The notes: generated by a model from the letters alone, not told the origin. Positions 43,949 to 54,893 are shown, numbered from the stretch's first letter. The stretch: DNA of 64,000 nucleotides from Riptortus pedestris (GCA_019009955.1 CM032228.1:67330001-67394000); one strand, 5' to 3'. Numbers and translations: made by a program.

Positions 43949-44001
43949 TGATCGTAATTTAGTATTTTAGTTAGTGTCGTACTCGCGTAGGGTACAGCTT
44001 G

Positions 44002-45020
44002 TATATATAAGGGATATCCGCCATTGTAAATTAAATTTGGAGTGACCGAATACAATACGGCACTCCCAATAAAGTAATCGAATTCTTAACCCACTCGACA
44101 ACTGCCCTCCCCACTCCATCAAATATTTGATTTGTAAAAGTTAGTGTCAGAATTTTTCTATGATATCCCCATCTACCCACACGGATCAATGTCTCTGAAA
44201 TCATGATATAACTAATTTTTAACAGATGAAAATTTGAAAAAAAATTCCAATGGTAGCTCCTAAGCTTTTTTATATTTATATTTACGATTATTATTAAAAA
44301 TAAACGGAATTGGATTATTATATTTTCATAACATTTAAAATAATGCTACACGACCAATCCCTTAAAGTGGGAATGAAATGGATAATAATAAAATGTAATG
44401 TGGCTACGAACTAGTTACCGGAGCAAATCATAAAAATGTTTAATTAATTTAATAAGCGATTTTGTTTTTAATTCTTTCGATTTACTCACTTTTAGCTCGA
44501 CTTTGTGACACTTAAATAAGCTTTTCCCTCTATTTTCTAAATTCCCTTCTACCTAACTTTTTTTTTTGCTACCTTCTGTTTTTTTAATTAAACCGTACAC
44601 TCCCCCTATTAATAATAATAAAAAAAGGCAAACAACAAATATATGTTTCTTGTTTTTTTTTTTTAACTTTAATCTTTTTTACCCTCATAGATATGTGAAT
44701 AAATGGTCAGGGTAGTTGTATTAATCCCCAATAGGCTTCAAGCAGGCTGTCTAAGTATATTTTGGAACCACTTGTTAGAGTGCGTTATAAATAAAAACCT
44801 GCGGTATATGGTTTTATATTAAGTTATGAGAAACAAAAATTATATGGGAACAATCTCCAATAACGCACTTACTAAGGAATGCATGGCATCAATACTTGTC
44901 ATGGGACCTGAAATTGAACCCAATATAGAGTAACCTCAAGATTTTTCAAAAATCAGGGTAGCGTCCGTTTCAGCAGAAATATTGAAAATTAGTGCACTTT
45001 AGAATTGACATATTTTAATT
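44002..45020. other. AT-rich sequence, no supported gene
   Basis: Nothing recognised. AACCCACTCGACAACTGCC after TTAA at about 44090 resembles a TTAA-element end, but no partner was found. Confidence 0.5.
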
Positions 45021-45239
45021 TTATTCGCGGAATACATTTACGTTTATAGAAATGGAAAATGTTGAATATATATTTATTTTAGCAATTGTAACTAAATTAA
45101 GTTGTGAAAATGTAAAGTCTGTTTCATATAGATTGTCCGTACAATCATACCAAGGATTAATTATAGTCTTACTGTCACTATTTATAGTTTTATTCAAGCA
45201 TAACGCACTTGTGATCTCATCTCTCCAGATATTTTCTAC

Positions 45240-45980
45240 TTTTATGGATAAAACCGATAAGTAAAATGGTTGTGGGGAGGGGTTCCTGAAGGCTGAAATT
45301 AAGAAAGTAGAATAACTAGCTTATAAATATAATAATAATGGCGATATTCTGAATTTTTAAAATTCCACCCTCTGAACGCCCCCCCCCCCTCAGGCCTATT
45401 TCTCCCTCGATTTCAGCCATTAACTAATACAATCTTTAGTGTGGATTAAATATCGAGTATGGCATAGAAGAAATGAATATTAATATATAATTAATCTATA
45501 AATAAGTATTTTCGATTCATTACCGGACAATTTTAATTGATGACGTCATCGCACTACGTATTTGCATGTATCTTACAGTAAATATCAATGAAAACAATAT
45601 TCGGTATTGAAGTGTGAATTAAAGTGGTTCATGATATTACAATTTTTTGATAATATGACTTCAGGAGGTGTGGGAGTTTACTGACAGATGAAAACTAAAA
45701 AAATATGAATATATCCGTTGAAATCTGTTGAATATTGAAGATAGAGAATAAATATGTAATACAATATTAATAGTACATTCTCTTTCAATAAGATTGGTTC
45801 TATAAAATGTTTCTATGAGATATTTCTAAATTTCGAAATTGCCCTCCTCTAAAGCCTTCCTCCCTGTTGTTCGATTACATCCATTAACGAACCAGGCTTT
45901 TAGTTTTTCAAGAGACGCTTATATATCAAGTTTGGATACGACCAAACAAAAATTGCGACCGTTAGAGCGGTAACAGACAA

Positions 45981-46031
<51 letters not shown>
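45240..46031 (-). mobile_element. Old HINE copies, composite, reverse
   Basis: A diverged right-arm type (GATGACGTCATC near 45540, TTTGCATGTATCTTACAG, AAGTGGTTCATGATATTAC) is followed by reverse core blocks (AATAAGATTGGTTCTAT, AAATTGCCCTCCTCTAAAG, TTAACGAACCAGG, AATTGCGACCGTTAGAGCGG) and (TA)n at about 45987-46031. The copy stops at the microsatellite. Confidence 0.65.
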
Positions 46032-46034
<3 letters not shown>

Positions 46035-46087
46035 TGTAACCTCTGTTTGTACATTGATTTTTTTTCTTCCAACTTTCACAATCCTTT

Positions 46088-46222
46088 TAGCAGATTTCTC
46101 TCGAGGGAAATCAGCCATTGAGGTCGAACTCATAACGCGATTTTCGAAAATATTCTTCAAATATCCATCGATCCTACCCAGGAGATTACGAAAATGGGGT
46201 CTGTCAAAATTATAGATAGATA
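46088..46222 (+). repeat. HINE left-end fragment, forward
   Basis: AGCAGATTTCTCTCGAGGG, GAGGTCGAACTCATAACGCG, GAGATTACGAAAATGGGG. It breaks off before the microsatellite; a complete copy follows. Confidence 0.85.
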
Positions 46223-46254
46223 TATTTTAATACTTTTATTTGTCTCCAGTTTTT

Positions 46255-46383
46255 AGCAGATTTCCCTTAAGGGAAATTAGCTATTGAGGTTGTACTCATG
46301 ACGCGATTTTCGAAATTTTTCTTCAAATGTCCATCGATCCTACGCAGGAGATGACGAAAATGAGGTCCGTTCAATACTGTATG

Positions 46384-46451
<68 letters not shown>

Positions 46452-47113
46452 TGTTAACGCTCTAGGGGTCGCAATTTTTGTTTGATCGTTACGAAACTCG
46501 ATATTTAACCGTTTTATGTAAAAAGACAGATCAAGTTCGTTAATGGCTGAAATCGGACCAGAGAGAGGGGGGTTTAGAGGGGGGGATTTTCGAAAATTCA
46601 AAATATCTCCGTTATTATGCATCGGATCGAAACATTGTATAGAACCAATCTTATTGCAAATTAAATTTACTATAAATATTGTTATATAGATTTATTCTCT
46701 ATCTTGAATATTAACCGAGATATTTCCATTTTTATGAAATCTTTGGTCAGGTATGGTTCGGATTAAGTCGGCCATCTTCGTCATTTCTCGGCTCAGGCGG
46801 AAGCTTCTTCTAACCTGTCGTTTTTAACCTTACCTTACCTTCATTAATTTGTGAGATTTATGCAAATACGTTCTGTTCATCCGCCCCCCCCCCATTCTTT
46901 AGTTCTTGGACTACTAAAATTTGAGTTATTAAAATATAAATTATTCTTACAATTCAGAAGCCGTTTCAGTTGGGAATTCATTTTAATTAACTGAAAGATT
47001 TCTCATTATTTAATCAAGGTGGTATTGTGTTACCAGTGTGCAGATTTCTCTATTGTAAAACTTCACGGGGGAAATCTGCTTAGTTTACGCAGCCCCTGCG
47101 TGACGGACGTTTT
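46255..47113 (+). mobile_element. HINE copy, subfamily C, forward
   Basis: About 859 bp with intact termini and (TA)n at 46389-46448. The right arm includes TAATCAAGGTGGTATTGTGTT and a C-run (46884-46893). Ends CGCAGCCCCTGCGTGACGGAC then GTTTTTT. Confidence 0.9.
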
Positions 47114-47129
47114 TTCCTTTCACATGCCA

Positions 47130-47312
47130 CTGACACGATATCTGCAATTTGTTTCCATGGTGTCTGTTTGTTACCATTTCACACCTAAATTACTTAAGCG
47201 AATTTCAGGACACTTGGTAAGTACTACTAATCCGAGTTTGGCAATAAGGTATACTAATATTCTCAGAGACGAACAGGAGTTATAAGGGAGCCTTGAAATG
47301 AAATATCATGAT
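47130..47312 (+). mobile_element. Helitron fragment (5' region and start of one unit)
   Basis: TTTCACACCTAAATTACTTAAG, GACACTTGGTAAGTACTAC and AGAGACGAACAGGAGTTATA match Helitron 5' and unit sequence. It is cut at 47312 by the BEL/Pao LTR. Confidence 0.65.
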
Positions 47313-49440
47313 TGTTGTGGCCAACACATAATGTAAAAATTTATATTTATTAATTAAATAATAATAGTAAGCTATAAGTATAAATAATTTAGGTATTTAG
47401 TTTCTTAAGTAGTGAATGGTGGGAATCGGCGGTAGTCGGGATCGCTCGACACGTATCGGCAGCCAGCTGATGACAAGCGACGTGCGTCAAGAGTCTGTTG
47501 TTCTACCGGCCAAGCCAACTGCAGTCTCCAGCCAGCACTCTCCAGCGTCCTCCCGGAAACGTGCTCCTTGGAACAGCAGTTGTGGAGGCAAAGGATTCTC
47601 ACGGCTCTTACCAAGAAGTGAGAATGGTGACAGACAGCGGGAGTCAATACTCTTTTATAACAATTGATTGTGCGAGAAAATTAGGGTTAGAAATAGAGCC
47701 ATGCAGACAACGGATCTCAGGGATTGGTCAGGTCAATCTTAATAACATCATTGGTAGCTTGAAGTGCGTTATTCGATCGAGAATACCTTCTTCATCCTCA
47801 AAGGAGTTTACTTCCCAAGTAATAGTCGTTCCCAAGATCACGAGTAACTTACCTCAAGTAACATTATCAAACTCTATCCAAACAAGATACAAGGGATATG
47901 CTCTAGCTGACCCTTATTTTTGGAAACCTGCTCCCGTAGAAATGCTTTTAGGTGGTGATTTATTTTATGATATAATTACAGGTCCACCTGTCATGATAAA
48001 ACATGACATTCCTAGGCTTCTTCCAACAATTTTTGGCTTTATAGTAGCTGGTCCTATCAAGTCACATTCGGTGCCCACTGAAGGTCATAGTTTTCTAGTT
48101 CATTCGAATCCAGAAATGAATGAAATAATGGATAAGTTCTCGGAGGTTGAAGAAGTCTTGCCTGTGACCAAAGTACAGGTATCTGCGGAAGATGAACATT
48201 GTAAGAAGCACTACGAAACAAGTCACTACCATCTAGATTCAGGACTCTTTGCTATATCTTTGCCAGTCAAAGAATCAATCTCATATTTGGAATATCCCAA
48301 AGGTCAAGCACATAAGCGTCTTCTGAACATTTATAGTACCCTAGGTTTTTTGGCGCCTGTAGTTTTCTACGCCAAAGTAATGCTACAGGACATGTGGATC
48401 TCTCAATATGCCTGGAATGAAACTAGACCTCCTGATTTTTACTCCAGATGGTATCTACTCTTGTACCAGTTACAGTATTTGAGAAACATAAGAATATCAC
48501 TAAAGATCTGTCATGCAGAGCCTCCAATGATAGTAGGTTTTTGTGATGTCTCTCAAAGAGGTTATTCCGCAATCATCTATTTAGCTAACCGAACATCCGA
48601 TGGCCCATACATACATCTAGTAAAGTCAAAACTAAATTCGCTCCCAATAAACCAATGACAATTACTCGCTTGGAGCCATCTGGTGCATTGCCTTTGAGTC
48701 GAATCTATAAGTCATATAATAAATTAGTGAACATGTTGAACATTTCAGAGTCACAGTTCTTTACAGACTCAGCGCTTGTTTTAGGGTGCCTTTCCACTCC
48801 ATCTCAGCGACTCAACACATTTGTTGCACAACGCGTTGACAGAAGACTGTCGCTCCAGGAGCATACTTCCATCTGTGTTGGAACATCACTCTCTATGGTG
48901 GGCGGGACCACATTGGTTAGCACTTCTAAAGCACCAACGGCCTAACATAGAAGCTCTACTTGAATCTAAAACTATCGCTAAGCTTGCTATATTAGTCCCT
49001 GTAAATGAGCCATTTCAATAAAATTTTAAAAACTAAAATTTTGGTGGGCGGAATGTTGTGGCCAACACATAATGTAAAAATTTATATTTATTAATTAAAT
49101 AATAATAGTAAGCTATAAGTATAAATAATTTAGGTATTTAGTTTATTAAGTAGTGAATGGCGGGAATCGGCGGTAGTCGGGATCGCTCGGCACGTATCGG
49201 CAGCCAGCTGATGACAAGCGACGTGCGTCAAGAGTCTGTTGTTCTACCGGCCAAGCCAACTGCAGTCTCCAGCCAGCACTCTCCAGCGTCCTCCCGTTCC
49301 AAGAACGTCTTCAAGCCCAAGGCTATTTTACAAATTGGACAAAACATTCTTCTTGGAGCCCAGCAGTTTCAGGACGGCCGTCGCGGAAGAAAAATGGTGG
49401 AATGCCATTTAAATCAAGTATCAGGTACCTGATTCCTCCC
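47313..49440 (+). mobile_element. BEL/Pao LTR retrotransposon, internally deleted
   Basis: Two direct repeats starting TGTTGTGGCCAACACATAAT (47313-47555 and 49054-49296) match over 243 bp with only about three visible differences. A purine-rich TTTTGGTGGGCGGAA precedes the second. The 5' copy is fused directly to pol at 47556; the LTR's 3' part, leader and gag are gone. The second copy continues to about 49431. Reverse transcriptase core and integrase are also deleted. Confidence 0.88.
47556..49019 (+). pseudogene. BEL/Pao pol remnant: protease, RT C-terminal part, RNase H
   Basis: One frame runs from inside the LTR to 48658. In order: the A17-type aspartic protease around VTDSGSQYSFITIDCARKLG (catalytic D in DSG), then FWKPAPVEMLLGGDLFYDII, then the N-terminal edge of RT (HYHLDSGLFAISLPVKES). 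This joins directly to LLNIYSTLGFLAPVVFYAKV and LQDMW, so the YVDD-bearing palm is deleted. RNase H follows with IVGFCDVSQRGYSAIIYL. A frameshift or stop at 48656 leads to TITRLEPSGALPLSRIYK and TDSALVLGCLSTPSQRLNTF; a second shift near 48870 leads to HSLWWAGPHWL. Integrase is absent. Confidence 0.9.
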
Positions 49441-49871
49441 CCGCCTTCACCAAGACTGTGAGTTTCTTCTTCCTCATTGAATCGACTTTGCTCAAGGCGA
49501 TCATCATCTTTCTATTGTAGATTATATATGTATATAATATAAGTAATTTTATCTAATTTAAAAAAGGAAAATTATTCAAGGTCCAAGACCGTTTAGGAAT
49601 GTTATTTAATTTCTTTCTTTTTTTCTTCTTTTAATGAAATAACCTCATTCAATTATTCAAATAACCTTTTTTTTTTTTTTAATATTTGGAATTAGGAGTT
49701 AATTCTTAATGTACCTTTATAATTCAGTAGAGTTTAATTTATTTCATTTATTTATAAGCATATGTATTTATAAGCATATATTTAACAATACTCTTATTTG
49801 TCGAAATAAGTACAATATAATTTAATGTTTATCAAAAACCCGGCATTTTTTTTTGTATATATATTTCCTTT
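49441..49871. other. AT-rich sequence, nothing recognised
   Basis: Long T-runs and AT-rich words. It ends at the TTAA of the next element. Confidence 0.5.
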
Positions 49872-49875
49872 TTAA

Positions 49876-50867
49876 CCTTTAAGTGGGTAGGCGGGGTGCT
49901 GACAGCACCCCAAGAAAGTTATTTAGTATTATTTATTACTTATAAGTTGATAATACTGCTGAATTTTTTTTAGCTTCTTATTTGTTATCTGCAAGTTGAT
50001 TCATGTGGCTTTGAACATAAAGCGCGCCTACTGGGAGTCGGCAGACGTGTCCGAACGTGTCAAAACCTGCAAGGGGTGCCCGCAACACCCCACCTACCCA
50101 GTTGTGTTACAGCCTCATTGCTCTCTACACCCCGCGTTTGTCACTCTGCAGTCAGTGTTGTGTCATCAGGTTACCCTTTTCTTTTTAGCTTGGTGTTTTA
50201 ACATGTCTTACGAGGAACAACAGCTCCGTATTCAGAAGTTGTTTCAACAGGTTTGTGACGAAGAAGAAGATGTTGCAGAATTTTCCGACTCGGACGACTG
50301 TGACTCGGATCATTGTGAAGAAATGGATGAGGAGAGTGACAGCGAAGATGTACAATCTGTCCGAGGAAGGATGATAAAAAAACAAAATTTTATTGTTGTA
50401 AATGCCAACAGTTTATGTGCCTAAACCATATGAAAAATATATGTGAGAAATGTGTGGACTCAAGTCAATCTGCTCAGCCATTTTCTTGTGTTAAATAATA
50501 TTTTTATATACTTTATACATATTTTCTTGTGTTTATAATATAAACAGTATAATTCTATAAATGCATTATTATATGATATGTATTATTATAAATTTGATTG
50601 TATTTTTGATAAAATTTATCTATCGGGAATAACGTTTAAGTAACTTTTTGTGGATAGAAATTAAATAAATGTAATCATAAATGTTTTATACATTATTCTT
50701 TTTTGTTTTCCCTTCTATATGCTTCCCCTATTAATAGAAAAGGTTTTGCCCATTAAATATAAAATATAGAATGCATTAGTATGACTTTATTGGGGAAAAA
50801 TGTTGGGGTGTTCACAGCACCCCACCTACCTAGTAGTGTCTCATCTAGGGACCTACCCAGTTAAAGG
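49876..50867 (+). mobile_element. piggyBac-type element no. 5, deletion derivative
   Basis: TTAA at 49872-49875 and 50868-50871. Termini CCTTTAAGTGGGTAGG and, complemented, CCTTTAACTGGGTAGG (15 of 16 match). A palindrome GGGGTGCTGACAGCACCCC lies inside the left end (49893-49911). Variants are at about 50074-50090 and, inverted, at 50805-50824. 992 bp. Confidence 0.92.
50203..50498 (+). pseudogene. piggyBac transposase: N-terminus fused to C-terminus
   Basis: Starts MSYEEQQLRIQKLFQQVCDE and runs through an acidic stretch (FSDSDDCDSDHCEEMDEESD) typical of piggyBac N-termini. At about 50370 it meets the C-terminal Cys-rich end in another frame: KFYCCKCQQFMCLNHMKNIC, then EKC, ending at a stop (50496-50498). 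The whole catalytic domain is missing. Because the two ends of the gene are kept and the middle lost by one deletion, this is a MITE-like derivative, mobile only if a relative supplies transposase. The minus frame 50185-50385 is a shadow. Confidence 0.85.
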
Positions 50868-50929
50868 TTAATTTTCTACACACCAGCCTATGGTGAGACG
50901 GACTGGGCTAGGAAAGGATCACTCTGACC

Positions 50930-51013
50930 CTCTACCCGCCGTCACAATGATGTTTCTTTTCCTATTGATTTTTAGCCAAACTTTCATATTACAAAGGTTG
51001 TTTAGTCTAACTG

Positions 51014-51073
<60 letters not shown>

Positions 51074-51089
51074 ATACATATATACATAG

Positions 51090-51123
<34 letters not shown>
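50930..51123 (+). repeat. Helitron unit scrap with (TA)n and (CA)n tracts
   Basis: TTTCTTTTCCTATTGATTTTT and ACAAAGGTTGTTTAGTCTAAC match the 300-bp Helitron unit. (TA)n at 51019-51069 and (CA)n at about 51094-51123 follow. The frames over them are artefacts. Confidence 0.75.
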
Positions 51124-51465
51124 CGATGGAATAAATCAGGCGGAAAGAAATCAGATTTTATTAAAACAGTAACAGCTGTGATTACAGGTGATGAAGTGCT
51201 GGCTGCAGTATGAATAAAAGAAAGTTCTGACTGAAATTAATTATTTGAATGTTGAGCATCACGGAACATGATTATACTTGGCTATATCATCTAAACTTTT
51301 GTTGTGAGAGTTTAGAGTTCTTAATCCATCGTAAAAGAGAACTGAATTGTGAATTCACAAGAAATAGCAATTTCAAAAACGTTATGAGTCAGTCATTTTG
51401 GATGTTAAATGAACAATGCTGGTTTGAGACACAACTGATCACATTCTCAATTCCTAAAATCCGAT
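51124..51465. other. Sequence without a supported gene
   Basis: A 78-codon plus frame (51249-51485) runs into a diverged HINE and has no recognisable motif. Confidence 0.45.
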
Positions 51466-51892
51466 CTGTAGAAGTGGGTGGTTAATGAAAGCTATAAACA
51501 TAAAAGTACACAATTCTCTTAATATTTCAGTTAAGAAGACCGTATAAAAAACAATACTCTGGCATCAATCGTTTAACAAGATCGGCTCTATAGCATTTTT
51601 CTGTACGTCTCACAATAATGGAGATATTTTGGAATTCTCTCTTTCTAAACTCCTCTCCTACCTATTTCTATTCTGATTTAAGCCACTAACAGCAATGAAA
51701 TTAAGCGTTGCATGAAAAGGTTAAATATGGAGTGTGGTATAGATATTTCCAAATATTTTCGAGTTAAGGTCGTAAAACCTCAAATGATGACATCACACTA
51801 AGCAGTTGCATGTAGCAAATTAAAAGTCCAATGAAAATGGTATTTAACCTTCCAATAAAGTGGTTCACGATAAAACAGCTTATTGCTCATTT
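51466..51892 (-). mobile_element. Old HINE copy, reverse, diverged
   Basis: GATCTGTAGAAGTGGGTGG, TTTAACAAGATCGGCTCTAT, CACAATAATGGAGATATTTTGG, TTAAATATGGAGTGTGGTAT, GTGGTTCACGATAAAACAGC. Same diverged type as 45240-45700 and 22646-23010. Confidence 0.6.
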
Positions 51893-52375
51893 TTAGGGAC
51901 GAACAGGAGTGGGAGTTATAAAGGATGTCTGTAATGAAAAACCGGGATATTTCGGTTTATTTTCGGTATTGATGCATACAAAAAAAGTTGTTTATTTTGT
52001 TATTTAAAGGTACTTTTGTTATATACACTTTAGTAGTAAACCAAAGTATAAATGAGAAGTACGCTAAAAGTTATAGCGGGCTTAAACAATTTTTAAGGAA
52101 ATAAAAGACTAAATCAAACTCAACGAAACTTTAATGCCTCCTTGATTATAAGCAATATTAACATTTTTAGGGACGAACAGGAGTGGGGGTTATAAGGGAA
52201 CCATGAAATGAAAAATATCGATGTTTCGCTTCCTATTGCGTTTTCGGCAGACATACAAAGATCAAAAGGTGTTTATTTTGTTATTTAAAGTTACTTTTTT
52301 TTACATACACTTTTGTCAAACAACGAAGTATAAACGAGATATAAGCTAAAAAATATAGGAGGAGTCAACAATTTT
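51893..52375 (+). mobile_element. Two Helitron 300-bp units
   Basis: GGGACGAACAGGAGTGGG occurs at about 51896 and 52169 (period about 273), each followed by the TTTCG, AAAAGTTGTTTATTTTGTTA (or variant) and ACACTTT words of the unit. No Helitron terminus is visible; a gypsy LTR piece replaces the 3' part. Confidence 0.75.
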
Positions 52376-52426
52376 ACCAATCGAAGGGCGAGTTGGGGCC
52401 TCGAACCTGCAAGACCGGACGAAGGG

Positions 52427-52715
52427 TTAATATGAACTCGGCCAGCTCACACGCCAGTTCAGTTTTGTTGAGTATCAGAGATTTAATCAATGATTCGAGT
52501 GATCGCCCTTGAGTATTCATGTTGTGTAATTCTTGAAGTTGACACTGTGTATTGTGCGTAGTGGTGAAAAATTGATTTCGAAGAGTGTAAATATACGTAG
52601 TGACCGTAAAATAAATTGTGAACTGATAAAAATGTTAATGTTTATCTATTTAATTTTGCAATCAAAAGAACACTAATTCCCTAACTTGTTTATTATTTTT
52701 GTAATAAAAGTAACA
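52427..52715 (+). mobile_element. Ty3/gypsy LTR fragment (3' part)
   Basis: ATTTTGCAATCAAAAGAACAC and TTGTAATAAAAGTAACA match the 3' ends of the LTRs near 54.85 kb and 61.5 kb. The piece ends with CA, and 6 bases later TGGCGGCGCTGAA resembles a primer-binding site. The upstream part of the LTR is missing or too diverged. Confidence 0.65.
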
Positions 52716-53320
52716 ATAAGCTGGCGGCGCTGAATATAAAATTAGTAATATAATAATTCTAGGAACGACGATATGTGAACTATTAACACCGCCAAGTCAG
52801 GCAGAAACTAACGTGTTGTATTCTGTGAGTGAGAACAGTAATTCTGTTCTGAAACTGTTTGTGTCGAATGAACACGGATCCCAGGATATTGATGAAGTTC
52901 CAGCTAATTGCAGGGCCGAAACTTGGCTCACAGACAACACCATGCAATAATAATCTGAGCTGGGATAAACCACGAGGAAAATGGTGGAATATCAGGTACT
53001 TCAGAGAAGTTACTGAATTCCTAAATGAGGAACTAGTTGTATCCTCACTCTATAAATAAGTTATTTTAATAAAGTCTACTCACAAATATGATTTTAGTGC
53101 ATTTTTTATCCAGTAAATCATTATAAATGTAATTGTATCTTACCCTTACTCAGACCAATAAATGTATTTAAGAAAATTAAAAGATCATCAGGTCCGACTA
53201 AACCCACTTTATGTTATGGGTAAAATAGTAAAAGTTACGCTCTCCTTGACATGTGCATGGTGAGTTTTAAAATTATTCCCCTAAATCTAATGATAATAAC
53301 TAATACATTGCAGGAGAAGA
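52716..53320. other. Unclassified sequence after the LTR fragment
   Basis: It could be the leader of a deleted gypsy element, but no gag or pol motif is visible. A 66-codon frame (52859-53059) contains PRGKWWNIRYFREV and is not recognised. Confidence 0.4.
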
Positions 53321-53321
53321 A

Positions 53322-53462
53322 AAAAAGTCCATCACGCAGGGGCTGCGTTAACTAAGCAGATTTCCAACGCAATTCGCCACGCATTTGTTTTTACCTCAAA
53401 ACGTAAAAGCTTAATGAGTACAACAGAATTTGGTATTTAGTCTTCAAATGATGTTTTCATAA
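53322..53462 (-). mobile_element. HINE right end, reverse (copy split by gypsy)
   Basis: AGTCCATCACGCAGGGGCTG, AACTAAGCAGATTTCCAACG, AAACGTAAAAGCTTAATGAG, TTTGGTATTTAGTCTTCAAAT. The left end of the same copy is at 54905-55003 (CCGGACCTCATTTTTGGAGG, CACGTCTCAATGGC, TTTCCCCTAAGAAAAATCTG). Confidence 0.75.
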
Positions 53463-54052
53463 TGGTACGTTTATTACAAAATCAGTATAAACGTGGTTGA
53501 TTAAAATTTTTTTTGGATTGCAAAATTATACACACACAAGTTTTAGAGTTTTTATCACTAAACAATTTATTTAACAATGTACTACACGCTTGGTTAATTA
53601 TTCTTAACTACTACTCACAGCATGTACTGATAGCTTCACTGTTGTTATTACACAGTCCAATAACTCACTCGCGATCACTGAAGTTCACAAAAACACGGCA
53701 CTGCACTGATCTTCGCGAAGTTAATGGCACTGTCTTAAACACGGCACTATACTGTTCTTTACATAGTCATGGCACAACATTGTTCTTCACATAGAAGACT
53801 TTACTGCACTGCACTAAGTCGCACTGCTGCACTGAACGCATTGCTGATCACTTGAAGACATATAAGAACAAACTAACTGAACTAGTGGCGGCCGGATTCG
53901 TTTATAGCTTGTCGGAAAACATCAAAGGGAATTGTTTGGACTCTTCGAGATCTGGACTGGTACGGGACCATAAGGCGGCACCCATTGATCTCCTCCGTAC
54001 TTCCGACGAGACTATCTCTGTTTAATTTTTCATGTATTTGATTTTCGCAACA
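53463..54052 (-). repeat. gypsy LTR, minus orientation
   Basis: Reads TGTTGCG...CA on the minus strand and aligns over its length with the solo LTR at 61501-62113 (TTAAACAGAGATAGTC, AAAAACTCT, TTTTGCAATCC). The minus-strand sequence just upstream, AAGTGGGCTGCAG, sits where the polypurine tract should be. Confidence 0.8.
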
Positions 54053-54059
54053 CTGCAGC

Positions 54060-54440
54060 CCACTTAAGCCTTTTCGTCCCGAATAGGCTCAATATCGCCG
54101 TTGCCATACTTGGCTAGGTGTACCACTTTCATTTTAGATCTCGGATTGTGGTGTGTCTGTATCCTGTAGACCACGCCATTTAATCTCTTGATCATATTTT
54201 AAGGTCCCTTTCAGTGCGTTTGGAATTTAGGCGATACTCCTTTCTTGCGTTGTGGGTTATATAGTAGAACCATTTGTCCTTCAGTAAATCCCTCCGTATT
54301 TGCTGCTCGATCATACTTGGCTTTCATCTTTTCATATGTCATTTTAATTCGGTTGCGTAGAAACTCTTGGAGCTCTTGCAGATCTCCTTGTTCCTCGGGA
54401 GATTTACTCTGGGCCCTTGTCCCTTTGATTTCACCTCCCG
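54060..54440 (-). pseudogene. Ty3/gypsy integrase C-terminal remnant
   Basis: Minus-strand translation reads LQELQEFLRNRIKMTYEKMK, AKYDRAANTEGFTEGQMVLL and YNPQRKKGVSPKFQ to a stop. After a frameshift and stop it continues MIKRLNGVVYRIQTHHNPRS and KMKVVHLAKY. These are the features of the end of a 412/mdg1-type gypsy pol: a helix rich in RxKxxxERxKAxYD, the GDxVWLYNPxRKKGxSPKLQ-like segment, and a KMKVVHxxRL-type close. Everything upstream (protease, RT, RNase H, integrase core) is missing. The plus frame 54245-54457 is a shadow. Confidence 0.88.
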
Positions 54441-54893
54441 TATTTAAATGCGGGTGAGCTAGGCCGACAGTCAGTTTGTTCTCAGTTCTGTTCTAGTGAA
54501 CAACAGTGCGTTCAGTGTAAATTTAGTGAACAGTGCGTTGAGTGCAGCTTTAGTGAACAGTGCATTTTAGTTTCAGTCCGATACAGTGTTTTATGTGAAG
54601 ATCGGTGTAATGCCATGTATATGTGAAGAACAGTGCAGTGGCGTGTTCCATGCGCTTATCAGTGTAGGGTCGTGTTTTGTGATCTTCTGTGATTTTTATT
54701 ATTGTATTGTGCAAATAAGAATTGAAGTTACCAGTGCATATTGTGAATGTTAGTTAAGAATAGTTTACTAAGCGCGTAGTGCATTGTTAAATAAATCGTG
54801 GAGTGATAAAAACTCTAAAGCTTGTGTATTTCATTTTGCAATCCAAAAGAACTCTAATATACAAAGATTATTATTTTTGTAATAAACGTATCA
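54441..54893 (+). repeat. gypsy LTR 3' part, plus orientation
   Basis: A TATA-like GTATTTAAATGCGGG is followed by short GTGAACAGTGCGTT-type repeats, AGTGATAAAAACTCTAAAGC, TTTTGCAATCC and TTGTAATAAACGTATCA, ending in CA. The upstream half (U3) is missing at the junction with integrase. Confidence 0.75.

Larger units (their letters stand above)
41780..44001 (+). mobile_element. Helitron (300-bp-unit family) split by a piggyBac element
   Basis: The 5' region TATATAACTGAATG, TAAACGGCTGAATTTTATG is Helitron-like and units with GAACAGGAGTGGGGGTAATA follow. The 3' end has hairpin GTACTC-GCGTA-GGGTAC (43979-43995) and a mutated terminus CTTG|T (43998-44001, normally CTAG). A (TA)n tract occupies about 43902-43945. 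The piggyBac insertion at 42186-43470 lies in the TTAA of a unit's GCTATATTAACATTTT word. Confidence 0.75.
53463..54893 (-). mobile_element. Rearranged Ty3/gypsy element with inverted LTRs
   Basis: A minus-oriented LTR (53463-54052), the end of a pol gene on the minus strand (54060-54440), then the 3' part of a second LTR of the same family in plus orientation (54441-54893). In a normal element both LTRs point the same way. The whole block interrupts one HINE copy. Confidence 0.8.

Noticed and set aside
44085..44110. End of a further TTAA element (TTAACCCACTCGACAAC)
   Set aside because: No complementary terminus with TTAA was found downstream or upstream.
52376..52430. TTAA element end (complement TTAACCCTTCGTCCGG)
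   Set aside because: No partner terminus found; it may be a scar at a Helitron/LTR junction.
52859..53059. 66-codon frame sharing a GGAAAATGGTGGAAT word with the end of the BEL LTR near 49.39 kb
   Set aside because: The shared stretch is too short to decide homology, and no protein family is recognised.
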